Assembly (NCBI RefSeq): GCF_900187615.1
Contig: NZ_FYDO01000021.1
Coordinates: forward strand, 62,001 to 126,000
Length of the DNA stretch: 64,000 bases
Reading direction: 5' to 3'
DNA from: Pseudomonas sp. Irchel s3f7
GTDB taxonomy: Bacteria; Pseudomonadota; Gammaproteobacteria; Pseudomonadales; Pseudomonadaceae
Positions 8,993-16,880 of the stretch are shown here, piece after piece. Below the pieces are notes generated by a model that had not been told where the DNA came from, did not search any database, and saw nothing but the letters and a program-made list of their open reading frames with translations. The translations under genes were made by a program, and so were the position numbers. Positions within the stretch are counted from its first letter, which is position 1. Every line of letters begins with the position of its first letter.

Positions 8993-9439
8993 TCATGCGG
9001 GTAACGCTGCAATCTGCCGGGCAACCTCGTCATGGATCAGTTTCGCCGACCAACTATGCGCGACGAGATCGGTACCCGCTTCCAGCATCGCGGCATCACC
9101 CAAGATGGGAATGGCAGGCTGGTCGCTCAGATCGTTGTAACTGCCCGAGAAGTCCGAAGTCCCACCGCCTATCGCGGTACGCGCAGCGGCGGCGTCGACA
9201 CTCACCAGCACCGCCTTACCAACATCCGAGGCGTCCGTGATGCTCTCCGAGGTGATATCGCCTGGCGTGCCACCGACATTGCTCGATCCCTTCACCACCG
9301 CCTGAAGCACTTGAAAGCCTTCAGTGATGGACACAGGACTGCCGTAAGGCTGCCAACCATCGGCAATGGCCTGTGTCAGCTTGGCCGTCAGCTCCTCTGG
9401 AGTGTTGGCGACGACTGTTTCGTATTGAGTGTAGGCCAT
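8993..9439 (-). CDS. DUF1737-like phage protein, possible head/tail fiber
   Basis: 148 residues. The N-terminal ~35 residues (YETVVANTPEELTAKL, then a QAIADGWQPYG turn) resemble the short DUF1737 fold; the rest is a Gly/Ser/Ala-rich beta region with 'SDLSDQPAIP'-like sequence (NDLSDQPAIP) often found in phage fiber and head-fiber proteins. GAGG box at 8 nt before the ATG. Located between the lysis genes and terminase. Function unproven. Confidence 0.6.
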   Translation of the reverse strand: MAYTQYETVVANTPEELTAKLTQAIADGWQPYGSPVSITEGFQVLQAVVKGSSNVGGTPGDITSESITDASDVGKAVLVSVDAAAARTAIGGGTSDFSGSYNDLSDQPAIPILGDAAMLEAGTDLVAHSWSAKLIHDEVARQIAALPA

Positions 9440-9442
9440 TCT

Positions 9443-9571
9443 CTAAACCTCACGAATGAATGATTGAGCGGTGGGTGGCTGACATGCAGGCGACTCGCCG
9501 CAGTGGATGTAACCCGTTGCGGCATAGGTCAGCAGGAGCATAAGAGGTAGCAACCAAGGGCGATGCTTCAA
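9443..9571 (-). CDS. Putative 42-residue membrane/lysis peptide
   Basis: A short ORF that would start at a TTG overlapping the holin stop (TTGA), then a hydrophobic stretch (PWLLPLMLLLTYAATGY) and two cysteines in a Pro-rich tail (CGESPACQPPTAQ). It ends just where the ribosome-binding site of the next gene begins. Small accessory lysis proteins (Rz1-like lipoproteins) are Pro-rich and follow holins, but no clear lipobox is seen. Could be chance. Confidence 0.35.
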   Translation of the reverse strand: MKHRPWLLPLMLLLTYAATGYIHCGESPACQPPTAQSFIREV

Positions 9572-9903
9572 GGCGACGAATCCGATTTGGGAAACTGGAA
9601 ATCAGCGAACCGGTCAGCCAGAGCGGCAATCTTCTTCACGCCAAGGAAGCCGATGAACACACCCGCCGCTGTGGCGAAGTTCTGCGGTAAGCCGAAGTAC
9701 TCGAGCAACGGGATCAAACCGATGGTAATCAGCGTGCAAAGCGACGCTTCAAGCAGCGCCTGCCGTCGTGTGCCGCCGCCATAAATGATCCGCAAAGCAC
9801 CGACCACGAATGACAATGCTCCGGCGTAGATCGTCGGCGCATGCTGTCCCAGCCACGCGAGAACGAGCAGCCAGGTATCTGGTTTATCGGGCATGTTGGT
9901 CAT
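9568..9903 (-). CDS. Phage holin (lambda S-like class)
   Basis: 111 residues from the ATG at 9903, chosen because GGGAG lies 8 nt upstream. Three hydrophobic segments are visible (WLLVLAWLGQHAPTIYAGAL; then SFVVGALRIIYG; then ASLCTLITIGLIPLLEYFGL and FATAAGVFIGFLGV), ending in a charged tail. 'AGALSFVVGALRIIYGGGTRRQALLE' is typical of Pseudomonas prophage holins. It opens the inner membrane for endolysin; the endolysin gene is not in the window. Confidence 0.8.
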   Translation of the reverse strand: MTNMPDKPDTWLLVLAWLGQHAPTIYAGALSFVVGALRIIYGGGTRRQALLEASLCTLITIGLIPLLEYFGLPQNFATAAGVFIGFLGVKKIAALADRFADFQFPKSDSSP

Positions 9904-9990
9904 CCGGATTTTCTCCCTTTCGGGGAGCGCAATAGATTGGTTCCAGCAACACTTCCCAGCTCGAAGCGAAGGGCGTGGCGGAACCAAAAA

Positions 9991-10018
9991 CGAAAAAGCC
10001 CTGCTCGATGGCAGGGCT
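9991..10018 (-). terminator. Intrinsic terminator upstream of holin (second of a pair)
   Basis: Minus-strand 8-bp stem AGCCCTGC/GCAGGGCT with a 6-nt loop followed by TTTTTCGTTTTT. With the hairpin at 10032-10057 it makes a tandem terminator between Q and the lysis genes, the position of the lambda late terminator tR' through which Q-modified polymerase reads. Confidence 0.78.
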
Positions 10019-10031
10019 CAAAAATGGGCAC

Positions 10032-10057
10032 AAAAAACCCGACTCAATGGCCGGGTT
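10032..10057 (-). terminator. Intrinsic terminator upstream of holin (first of a pair)
   Basis: Minus-strand stem AACCCG/CGGGTT with a ten-base loop and a TTTTTT run. Two terminators in tandem at this place are a strong block to unmodified polymerase entering the late operon. Confidence 0.75.
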
Positions 10058-10248
10058 CTTGAAAGGCGTCTCGCTGCGTTGACAGCAACACACGCTGCTA
10101 TAAAAGCAGGTCTATTCCGCGCGGAAAAGTATTTTCCGCAGTCAATACGAAATTGCCCCTAGCCAGTTGATGCATGAAGTGGGCAAGTTGCTCGCGCGAC
10201 AGGCGGCAATCGGCCAAAATCTGCCGGTCGTAAACGGCAGAAAACGGC

Positions 10249-10409
10249 CCAGGCTGTGTGAAAACGCGGGCACCGCTTTGAAGTGCGCGTTGATACGTAA
10301 AATCTGTCAGGTTGTTCGCAGAAACCGGCTGTAGAAATTGAATAGAAGCGAAAATTTCGCTCTCGTTTCGAGCCGTCGCAGCTCTCAAAAACGTTTTCAC
10401 ACAGCCTGG
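10249..10409. mobile_element. MITE-like repeat, copy 1 (left of the R-M gene)
   Basis: 161 bp bounded by perfect 18-bp inverted ends (CCAGGCTGTGTGAAAACG and its complement CGTTTTCACACAGCCTGG). It contains GATACGTAAAATCTGTCAGG in the middle. A diverged copy in the same orientation lies at 13607-13758. No transposase is present, so it would be non-autonomous. From memory this repeat family is widespread in Pseudomonas, and its minus-strand reading is often annotated as a spurious protein. Confidence 0.7.
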
Positions 10410-10596
10410 ACCAGAAGCGGACAGTTACTGCATACCAGAACCTGGGGCAGTTATGAATCTAACTATCTCTCTTTTGGATGCAGACTATCGCATCCGCCCA
10501 TGTGAAAAATTACAGTTTTTAGCTTCTGGGAATGGTTCAATCCCTGCGTGATTTACTGTTAGCCCCCATCCTTCTGCACGGCTCATAAGAAAACCC

Positions 10597-13554
10597 ATGA
10601 CACCAACCCAATTCATCTCAATCTGGAAATCCAACAAACTCACTGAGCGTGCCGGGGCGCAGTCACACTTTGATGATTTGTGCGAGTTACTCGGCGTCGA
10701 TAAGCCGCGTGATCCCAACAATTACTGCTTCGAACGTGGCGCCAAGAAATCCGGAGGCGGCGATGGCTGGGCCGATGTCTGGAAGCGTGGTCATTTCGCG
10801 TGGGAGAACAAGAAGCCTGGACGTGACCTTGACAAGGCCCTAAAGCAACTAACTGACTATTCCCTGCAACTCGAAAGCCCGCCGCTCCTGGTGGTTTGCG
10901 ACCGTGAGCGCCTCATTATCCACACTGCCTTCACTGGCTACCCTGATGAACCCCGCGAAATTCGTATTGAAGAATTGGTGGATGACAGCAAGCGGCAAAT
11001 GCTCAAGTGGGTGTTTACAGACCCGTTAAAGCTGCGGCCCGAAAAATCTACCGCAGCAGTCACCGAAGAGGCTGCCCGTCGCTTTGCTGACTTGGCCGAG
11101 GCTATGCGCCAGCGTGGGCAAGACAGTAATCAAGTGGCGCACTTCCTCGTGCAATGTCTGTTTTGCATGTTCGCCGAAGACGAAGGTCTGTTGCCTGAAA
11201 GGATTTTCACGGGCCTGCTTACGAGCGCCAAAAGCGACGTAGCGAAGGCCGCCAACCGTATTGCCGCGCTGTTCATGGCTATGCAGGAACCCAAAGGCGT
11301 TTACGGCAACGATGACATCGAATGGTTCAACGGCGGATTATTCCGCCACATTGCCATCCCCACGCTAACGGCCAGCGATCTTGAAACGCTGCGTGCTGCC
11401 TCTGCAGATATGGACTGGCGAGCAATTGACCCTACCATTTTTGGCACGCTGTTCGAACGCGGGCTTGGAAAAATGCGCGCTGCGCTTGGCGCGCATTACA
11501 CGGACACCAACACTATTGCCAAGCTCGTCGATCCGCTGGTACGCGACCCGCTTTTGGTCGAATGGCAAGCGACGCGCGAAAAAATCGTCACGCAAATGGC
11601 CAAGGCCGGTGCGTTCGACGAGGCGAAAGCCGCCGCCGTGAATGTAAAAACTACGGTGCAAGCGAAGAAAGAAATGGAGCGCAAGCTTACCGCTGCAAAG
11701 ACCGCCAGCACCAAAGCATTGAACGAGGCACGCAACCTCTATACCAATTTTCTTCTGCGTCTTAATAAATTTCGTGTACTCGACCCGGCCTGTGGCAGTG
11801 GCAATTTTTTGTATCTGGCACTTAAAGCGCTGCGCGATGTAGAAAAGTGCGCACAAATTGAAGCGCAGGAGCTGGGCCTGCACGCTGAGACGGAATTGCA
11901 GACTGGCCCACACAACATCCTGGGCTTGGAAATCAATGGGTTTGCTGCGGAGCTGGCTCGGGTCACTGTGTGGATTGGCGACATCCAGTGGTGCAGGCAG
12001 AACGGCTGGCGGCATGCAAGCAACCCGATTCTAAAGCCACTGGATGGCGTCGAACATCGTGATGCATTGATGAACACCGATGGCAGCCAAGCCCAATGGC
12101 CTAGCGCGGATGTAATCGTCGGCAATCCACCGTTTATAGGCAACAAGAAGATGCGCGGTGAGTTGGGAGATGCCTATGTGGACGCGGTGCGCCTCGCCTA
12201 TCGAGACAACAACATTGACGGTGCAGACTTTGTTTGCTTCTGGTTCGAGAAAGCACGGCTGCAGATGGAAGCGGGCAAGTTGCAATCAGCAGGCTTGGTT
12301 TCGACCAACTCCATTCGCGGCGGTGCGAACCGCGAGGTGCTTAGTCGAATTTTGGAGAAGTCGCCGATTTTTCTTGCTTGGAGCGATGAAGAATGGTGGG
12401 ACAACGGCGCTGCCGTGCGCGTGTCGATGACGGGTTTCGGACAAAGCACCATCAAACCGAAGCTTGATGGACTTGACGTTGCGGTTATTCATGCCGACCT
12501 GAATTCAGACATTGATGTGACGAACGCATCAATAATGCGAGAAAACTTGAACAAGTCATTTCAGGGTGTCACGCCGCGCGCTGAAGTTCAGAAGAAGCGC
12601 CGCCTTGAGCTTGGACTTCCGAGCGCCACGTTCAACCTCAGCGGGGACGAGGCTAGGAAAATTCTGCGAGAACCAGCCAACGCCAAGGGGGAGCCGATGT
12701 CCGCTGTAGTGCGCCCATATTGGATTGCAGACGAAATCACGACGAGGCCACTTGATCGTTTCATCGTCAACTTCATTGTCCGCGAAAAAAAGGACGCCTC
12801 CCTTTTCGAGTTACCGTTTGGGGCCTTGGAAAACGTGCGACTGAACCGTGCGCAAATGAAAGACGCCCAAGGCTACCCATGGTGGCAGCTTTGGCGGCCT
12901 CGCCCGGCCATGGTCACCGCACTTAATGGACTAACTCGCTACATCTCCATTACGCGAGTATCAAAGCACCATCTTTGCGCATGGACACCTCCTGCCGTTA
13001 CCCCGGGCGATGCACTGGTAGTTATCGCCCGGGACGACGACACCACCATGGGAATACTTCAATCTCGTATTCACGAAGTTTGGGCGCTCAGGCGTGGCAC
13101 GAGCTTGGGAGTCGGAAATGACCCACGCTACACTCACACAACTTGCTTTGAAACTTTCCCCTTTCCCGATGGTTTGACACCTAATATCCCTGCGGTGAAA
13201 TACGAAGACAACGAAAAAGCGAAGGCCATCGCCATTGCTGCAAGCGAACTCATGACGTTGCGTGATCACTACCTCAATCCACCGGACTGGACGGACTGGC
13301 TCATTACCACTGAAGAGGATGCTGCCGGCTTTCCGAAACGCCCAGTCCCTAAGTCAGGCCATGAATTGGACCTGAAAAAACGTACGCTAACTAACCTTTA
13401 TAATAAACGCCCGCAATGGCTCGCACTCACACACGATTCCCTGGATAAAGCTGTCGCAATTGCCTACGGCTGGAATGACTATAGTCCTGAGTGGACGGAT
13501 GAACTCATCCTGCGCCGTCTTCTGGCGCTGAACCTGCAGCGCAGCAAAAACTAG
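10597..13554 (+). CDS. MmeI-like type IIG/IIL restriction-modification enzyme
   Basis: 985 residues, one polypeptide with nuclease, methyltransferase and specificity parts. The N-terminal PD-(D/E)xK site is D60, E70 and K72 (WADVWKRGHFAWENK), the same D-X9-E-X-K spacing known from MmeI. A helical spacer follows, then SAM motif I DPACGSGN at about 396-403 and catalytic motif IV NPPF at about 510-513, which marks an N6-adenine amino-methyltransferase. Residues from about 620 on should hold the target-recognition domain. Genes of the DISARM methylase DrmMI are related, but no other DISARM gene is nearby, and the intact nuclease motif argues for a self-sufficient R-M enzyme. It lies on the strand opposite the phage late genes, between two MITE-like repeats, with lower GC than its surroundings. 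Start ATG has only a weak ribosome site. Confidence 0.88.
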   Translation: MTPTQFISIWKSNKLTERAGAQSHFDDLCELLGVDKPRDPNNYCFERGAKKSGGGDGWADVWKRGHFAWENKKPGRDLDKALKQLTDYSLQLESPPLLVVCDRERLIIHTAFTGYPDEPREIRIEELVDDSKRQMLKWVFTDPLKLRPEKSTAAVTEEAARRFADLAEAMRQRGQDSNQVAHFLVQCLFCMFAEDEGLLPERIFTGLLTSAKSDVAKAANRIAALFMAMQEPKGVYGNDDIEWFNGGLFRHIAIPTLTASDLETLRAASADMDWRAIDPTIFGTLFERGLGKMRAALGAHYTDTNTIAKLVDPLVRDPLLVEWQATREKIVTQMAKAGAFDEAKAAAVNVKTTVQAKKEMERKLTAAKTASTKALNEARNLYTNFLLRLNKFRVLDPACGSGNFLYLALKALRDVEKCAQIEAQELGLHAETELQTGPHNILGLEINGFAAELARVTVWIGDIQWCRQNGWRHASNPILKPLDGVEHRDALMNTDGSQAQWPSADVIVGNPPFIGNKKMRGELGDAYVDAVRLAYRDNNIDGADFVCFWFEKARLQMEAGKLQSAGLVSTNSIRGGANREVLSRILEKSPIFLAWSDEEWWDNGAAVRVSMTGFGQSTIKPKLDGLDVAVIHADLNSDIDVTNASIMRENLNKSFQGVTPRAEVQKKRRLELGLPSATFNLSGDEARKILREPANAKGEPMSAVVRPYWIADEITTRPLDRFIVNFIVREKKDASLFELPFGALENVRLNRAQMKDAQGYPWWQLWRPRPAMVTALNGLTRYISITRVSKHHLCAWTPPAVTPGDALVVIARDDDTTMGILQSRIHEVWALRRGTSLGVGNDPRYTHTTCFETFPFPDGLTPNIPAVKYEDNEKAKAIAIAASELMTLRDHYLNPPDWTDWLITTEEDAAGFPKRPVPKSGHELDLKKRTLTNLYNKRPQWLALTHDSLDKAVAIAYGWNDYSPEWTDELILRRLLALNLQRSKN

Positions 13555-13606
13555 CTTTGGGTCTGCTTTGAGTCGTTTTCTGCCTCTCTTGATGGGCAGA
13601 AAACGG

Positions 13607-13758
13607 TCCAAAACGCTTGCGCTGTTTTGAAGTCTGCGTTGCTACGTAAAATCTGCCAGCGTTTGGTTAATCAGCAGACCGGAAATTTGCGTAGGAGCGC
13701 GATTTTCGTTCCCGTCCTGACTGTAAAACCTGCTCCATAATGTTTTCACACAGCCTGG
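13607..13758. mobile_element. MITE-like repeat, copy 2 (right of the R-M gene)
   Basis: A direct, diverged copy of 10249-10409. Shared blocks are GCAGAAAACGG just before the element, TACGTAAAATCTG in the middle, and TTTTCACACAGCCTGG at the right end. The left inverted end has lost about nine bases (GGCTGTGTG), so this copy should no longer be mobile alone. The 3.2 kb between the copies is the R-M gene. Confidence 0.65.
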
Positions 13759-13766
13759 GTCGATAG

Positions 13767-13795
13767 CAGCCCTACATGATGGGCTGCTTTGGGGC
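13767..13795 (+). terminator. Hairpin right of the R-M cassette
   Basis: A 7-bp stem GCAGCCC/GGGCTGC with an 8-nt loop, followed on the plus strand by TTTGGGGC and then TTTTTT about 9 nt later. It could end the R-M transcript, but the T-run is displaced. Confidence 0.4.
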
Positions 13796-13859
13796 ATTTT
13801 TTCTGGCGATGTGTCGAAGCTTCGACGTCAAATTCATTGCAAACAGGCGGTCGGTTCGA

Positions 13860-14249
13860 CTAAGCAGCTTGCCGCATATCATCGACAGCACAATCAATCC
13901 ACGCCACACCTGCTCTTGCCAGCTCCCGTGTTTTCCCTTCGCTTATGCCGTAGTACTTGCCAACCCGAACCATGGCCCATTTGGCACCGTAGTACAGCCA
14001 AATAATTTCGCCCATCTGTTGATCACGGTGTGCGAGTCTGGCTACAGCATTGTCGATGGCCATTGCCCAGTCGTCGGTGATGCAATAATTTTTACTCGGC
14101 GACACTTGCGGCATCGCCTGGCGCATCAGCGCAAATGTGGGTGAGGTGTAATTGGGTATCCCTGCCCCGTCCGACCGCCACCATCCCCACTGCTCCAACA
14201 AGTACTCGGTATCTCCCAACGGTCGGCCTGCCGGCTTACGAATCATCAT
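13860..14249 (-). CDS. Antiterminator Q-like protein
   Basis: 129 residues from the ATG at 14249 (AGGGG box 9 nt upstream). The pattern 'LLEQWGWWRSDGAG', 'ITDDWAMAIDNAVARL', 'IIWLYYGAKWAMVRVGKYYG' and the closing helix 'TRELARAGVAWIDCAV' matches the phage-82/Q-like antiterminator family (PF06530 type). Such proteins load on RNA polymerase at the late promoter and allow it to pass the late terminators, here probably those at 9991-10057. The R-M cassette now separates Q from those terminators by 3.8 kb. Confidence 0.8.
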   Translation of the reverse strand: MMIRKPAGRPLGDTEYLLEQWGWWRSDGAGIPNYTSPTFALMRQAMPQVSPSKNYCITDDWAMAIDNAVARLAHRDQQMGEIIWLYYGAKWAMVRVGKYYGISEGKTRELARAGVAWIDCAVDDMRQAA

Positions 14250-14253
14250 ACTT

Positions 14254-14574
14254 TCAATCCCCTGTGTAATTTGTGCCGCCTGCACCGCGACGGTTGTTCT
14301 GTTGGTAGTACTTGGCTGGGCCAGATGTCGTTGGACCTCGCTGCAGCAAATCAATTTCGCGCTGAGCCTGCTGCAATTTGAAGCTCAACTGAGTCACCAG
14401 TTCGTCCGAAGAAAGCACCACCCTGCTACCCATAACTACCCAACCTGAGCCATTGCAATCGGTGCAAATCTGCTCATAAGAAATCCCCTGCACCACCGCT
14501 TTGCCTTTGCAGATCGGGCAGGGTTCCAGCTCGATCCGCGGCCACTTAAAACCATGCCCATGCCCTTTATGCAT
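14254..14574 (-). CDS. Small DnaJ-type zinc-finger phage protein
   Basis: 106 residues with one CxxC-GxA / CxxC-GxG pair (CPICKGKA at about 19-26 and CTDCNGSG at about 37-44), the DnaJ cysteine-rich zinc module, and a C-terminal coiled-coil-like helix (LVTQLSFKLQQAQREIDLL). It overlaps the recombinase gene by 8 nt and ends 5 nt before the Q start, so it is cotranscribed with both. Function unknown; DNA or protein binding through zinc is likely. Confidence 0.65.
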   Translation of the reverse strand: MHKGHGHGFKWPRIELEPCPICKGKAVVQGISYEQICTDCNGSGWVVMGSRVVLSSDELVTQLSFKLQQAQREIDLLQRGPTTSGPAKYYQQNNRRGAGGTNYTGD

Positions 14575-15874
14575 GTTTTAAATCCTCGCCTTTAACAAAT
14601 TGCGGAATCGACTCGCAGGCCGCGCCGTTCAAGGCGTCTACGATGTTTTGCGAATCTTCATATCTAGCGCCTGTCTGCTCGTGAATCGCACTAAAGCCGC
14701 GCCCATCTAACCAGTTGTGCCACTTCACCAGAGCCAGCCGGCGCTGCTCTTTGGCCTGGGTGTTGATGTACGTCGAAGCAATCTTGCCGAGCGAGTGGTT
14801 CAGCAGCATCTCGCCGATGTGCCCGTCGATGCCAAGGTCGGTCCAGGCGGTACGCGCGACCTTGCGCAGGTCGTGGCTGGTCCATGCCCCCTGCCCCAAT
14901 CGGGTGAACACCGCGCTGGCCTGGTTATCGCTCAGCGGCAGACCACGGCGTGACGGGAATAGATAGGCACCCTCGTAGCCGTTGGCATGCTGGCAGGTGC
15001 GGTATCGGCGCAACAGCGCGCAGGCTTGGTCGGTCAGCGGTACCCGAAGCTCGGTCTTGCTCTTGGTGTGTTCGGCCGGCAGGAACCACTCACGCTCAGC
15101 CAGCGCAATATCAGCCCAGCGAGATTGGCGGGTTTCGCCGATGCGGGTACCGTGGCAAAGCATCATCAAGGCCAGCATGGCGTCAGACGGCGCACGCTCG
15201 AAACGCTCGGTCAGCTCCTCCATCAGCTCAGGCAGCTGGATATCGCGCAGGCGGGCGGGCTTGGGCAAGATGCGCGCCGTTGTGAAGTGGATGAACTTGA
15301 GTTCGGCCATCGGGTTGATAGGGATCAAGTCCAGTTTGCGGGCCTGACGAAAGGCCCCGGCCAGCAGCCGATACAACTGCTGGACGTACGACAGCGACAA
15401 CGTTTCCTGACCCGGCCACATCAGCCGCTGGTCGAGGGTCTGCGCACTCACCTCGTGTATCAGCAGGTCTTTCAGGCGCGGCTTGAGCTGGCGATTGATG
15501 GCAGACTTGCCGGCCGCACGACGCTTGGCAGAGAGCGCGCGCGAACGGGCCATGCGATCGGCAAACCAGTCCAACAGCTCGCCGACGGTGACCCACCCCG
15601 AAACGCTGGCCGCGCCATCGGCCGCCACGCGTAAGCGCACGGCCGGTAACGCCGCGATCACCTGCTTGGTGGACAGGTCGGGAAAGGCGCCGATGCGGTG
15701 CCACTTCCGTTTGTTCAGCAGGTACCACGACCCGCGCGCGCGACTCTTCGCATAACGGAAGTGCAGTGCGGGGTGACTGGCATCACGCAGATCGCGCACA
15801 TGCTCAAGCTTGGCGTTGCGCTGAATTTCGGCGTCGGACAATTTTACGGTCAAGGTCTTGATCAGGGCGCTCAA
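14567..15874 (-). CDS. Second tyrosine recombinase (replication-module integrase)
   Basis: 435 residues from a TTG at 15874, chosen because GGAGG lies 7 nt upstream and the TTG overlaps the stop of the preceding gene (TTGA). Catalytic residues are visible: R in 'CHGTRIGETRQSRW', H-x-x-R in 'TSHDLRKVAR', H in 'LLNHSLG' and Y in 'STYINTQ'. N-terminal arm and core-binding domains precede. It lies between the DnaC-like gene and Q, far from the prophage end, whereas the terminal integrase is at 27879-29084. It may resolve multimers, invert a segment, or serve replication. Confidence 0.85.
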   Translation of the reverse strand: MSALIKTLTVKLSDAEIQRNAKLEHVRDLRDASHPALHFRYAKSRARGSWYLLNKRKWHRIGAFPDLSTKQVIAALPAVRLRVAADGAASVSGWVTVGELLDWFADRMARSRALSAKRRAAGKSAINRQLKPRLKDLLIHEVSAQTLDQRLMWPGQETLSLSYVQQLYRLLAGAFRQARKLDLIPINPMAELKFIHFTTARILPKPARLRDIQLPELMEELTERFERAPSDAMLALMMLCHGTRIGETRQSRWADIALAEREWFLPAEHTKSKTELRVPLTDQACALLRRYRTCQHANGYEGAYLFPSRRGLPLSDNQASAVFTRLGQGAWTSHDLRKVARTAWTDLGIDGHIGEMLLNHSLGKIASTYINTQAKEQRRLALVKWHNWLDGRGFSAIHEQTGARYEDSQNIVDALNGAACESIPQFVKGEDLKHA

Positions 15875-16098
15875 TCGGTCGCCTCCATTTGGGCGAAACG
15901 GTCCACCACCTCGTACGTTGAAGGCCACATCCACGCGCCATACCGCTTGGCCATGGCCTTGTCTGCGAACAGCACCAAGGCATGGTCTGGTGTATCACTC
16001 AAGTCCAGCTTGAAAGAGCAACAGAACACGGCAAACCGATAGTTTTTCGGATCCGGAACAGCCAAGCGGCGATCAGGTATTTCCAAGCTGATCCCCAT
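15871..16098 (-). CDS. 75-residue phage protein of unknown function
   Basis: Begins MGISLEIPDRRLAVPDPKNY, no membrane segment. Its ATG overlaps the DnaC-like stop (TGATG) and its stop overlaps the TTG start of the recombinase, so translation is tightly coupled on both sides. This coupling is the main evidence that it is a real gene. No family recognised. Confidence 0.6.
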   Translation of the reverse strand: MGISLEIPDRRLAVPDPKNYRFAVFCCSFKLDLSDTPDHALVLFADKAMAKRYGAWMWPSTYEVVDRFAQMEATD

Positions 16099-16880
16099 CA
16101 GAAGCCCTCCTTACCGCGTTGAGATTCCCACTCGAATGTCACGCCAATACAACCGTTTTCGCGGATGCGGTCGACACAGCGCGCACCAATGGCATCGTTC
16201 AGTTCGCTGGGAGACAGGTTGCTGACGATGATCGTTGGCCGGCATTGCTCGTAACGACCGTTGATGATGCTGAACAGGGTCGCCAGCTCGAACTCGCTTT
16301 GCTTGGTCGCACCGACTTCATCGAGCACCAGCAGATCCGCGCCGATCACCTCACGCAGGATGTGCGCCTCGCACTCACCTGAACGATCATTGAACGTCGC
16401 CCGGATCTCGCCGATCAGTGTGCCCACCGTGCGGTAGATCGCTTTGACCATGCATTCGTTGATCAGGTAGTTGGCCGTGGCAATGGCCAGGTGGGTCTTG
16501 CCGGTGCCGACCTTCCCCAGCAGCAACATGCAGCGACCTTCCCGGCGATGTTTCGAAAAGTTGTCGACGTAATCGATGCAGGCATCCAGGGCAATCTGCT
16601 GCGCCGGGTTCGATACGGTGAAGTCGGCGAACGTCTTTTCCGCGAAGCGCTTCGGAATCCGGGCGCTTGAATGCTGGACAATTCGAAACTGAAAGCGCTT
16701 GCGCTCAAGCTCCTGCATGTCGCGTTTGTTGCTCGCGCAGATGGGGCAGCCAGACAGGTCGCCGCTCTTGAGGATGACCGCCGAGTAATCGCCATGATCG
16801 AAGCAACTCGCTGGTTGACGGCCAATGACGCGGAATTTGCGGTCAATCTGAGCGCCGAGATTAGAGACGGAAGGTGCCAT
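16098..16880 (-). CDS. DnaC-like helicase-loader ATPase
   Basis: 260 residues. An N-terminal part has Cys26, Cys45 and Cys48 (CPICASNKRD), then the AAA+ core: Walker A GKVGTGKT (122-129), Walker B LLVLDE (183-188), sensor region 'IIVSNLSP' and an arginine-finger area 'RCVDRIRENG'. It would load the host DnaB helicase at the phage origin together with the O-like protein encoded just upstream, whose 3' end it overlaps by 20 nt. AAGGAG box 7 nt before the ATG. Confidence 0.88.
   Translation of the reverse strand: MAPSVSNLGAQIDRKFRVIGRQPASCFDHGDYSAVILKSGDLSGCPICASNKRDMQELERKRFQFRIVQHSSARIPKRFAEKTFADFTVSNPAQQIALDACIDYVDNFSKHRREGRCMLLLGKVGTGKTHLAIATANYLINECMVKAIYRTVGTLIGEIRATFNDRSGECEAHILREVIGADLLVLDEVGATKQSEFELATLFSIINGRYEQCRPTIIVSNLSPSELNDAIGARCVDRIRENGCIGVTFEWESQRGKEGF

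Noticed and set aside
10098-10400. A 100-codon minus-strand frame across MITE copy 1
   Set aside because: It begins within the repeat and runs out through it. Similar readings are spurious products of this repeat family in Pseudomonas. The last 48 codons outside the repeat might be a truncated gene, but nothing was recognised.
10597-13554. R-M gene considered as DISARM DrmMI
   Set aside because: No drmA, drmB or drmC genes next to it, and the N-terminal D-X9-E-X-K nuclease site is intact, as in MmeI.
13776-14144. A 122-codon plus-strand frame opposite Q
   Set aside because: No ribosome site and no domain; the minus-strand frame has clear Q-family motifs.
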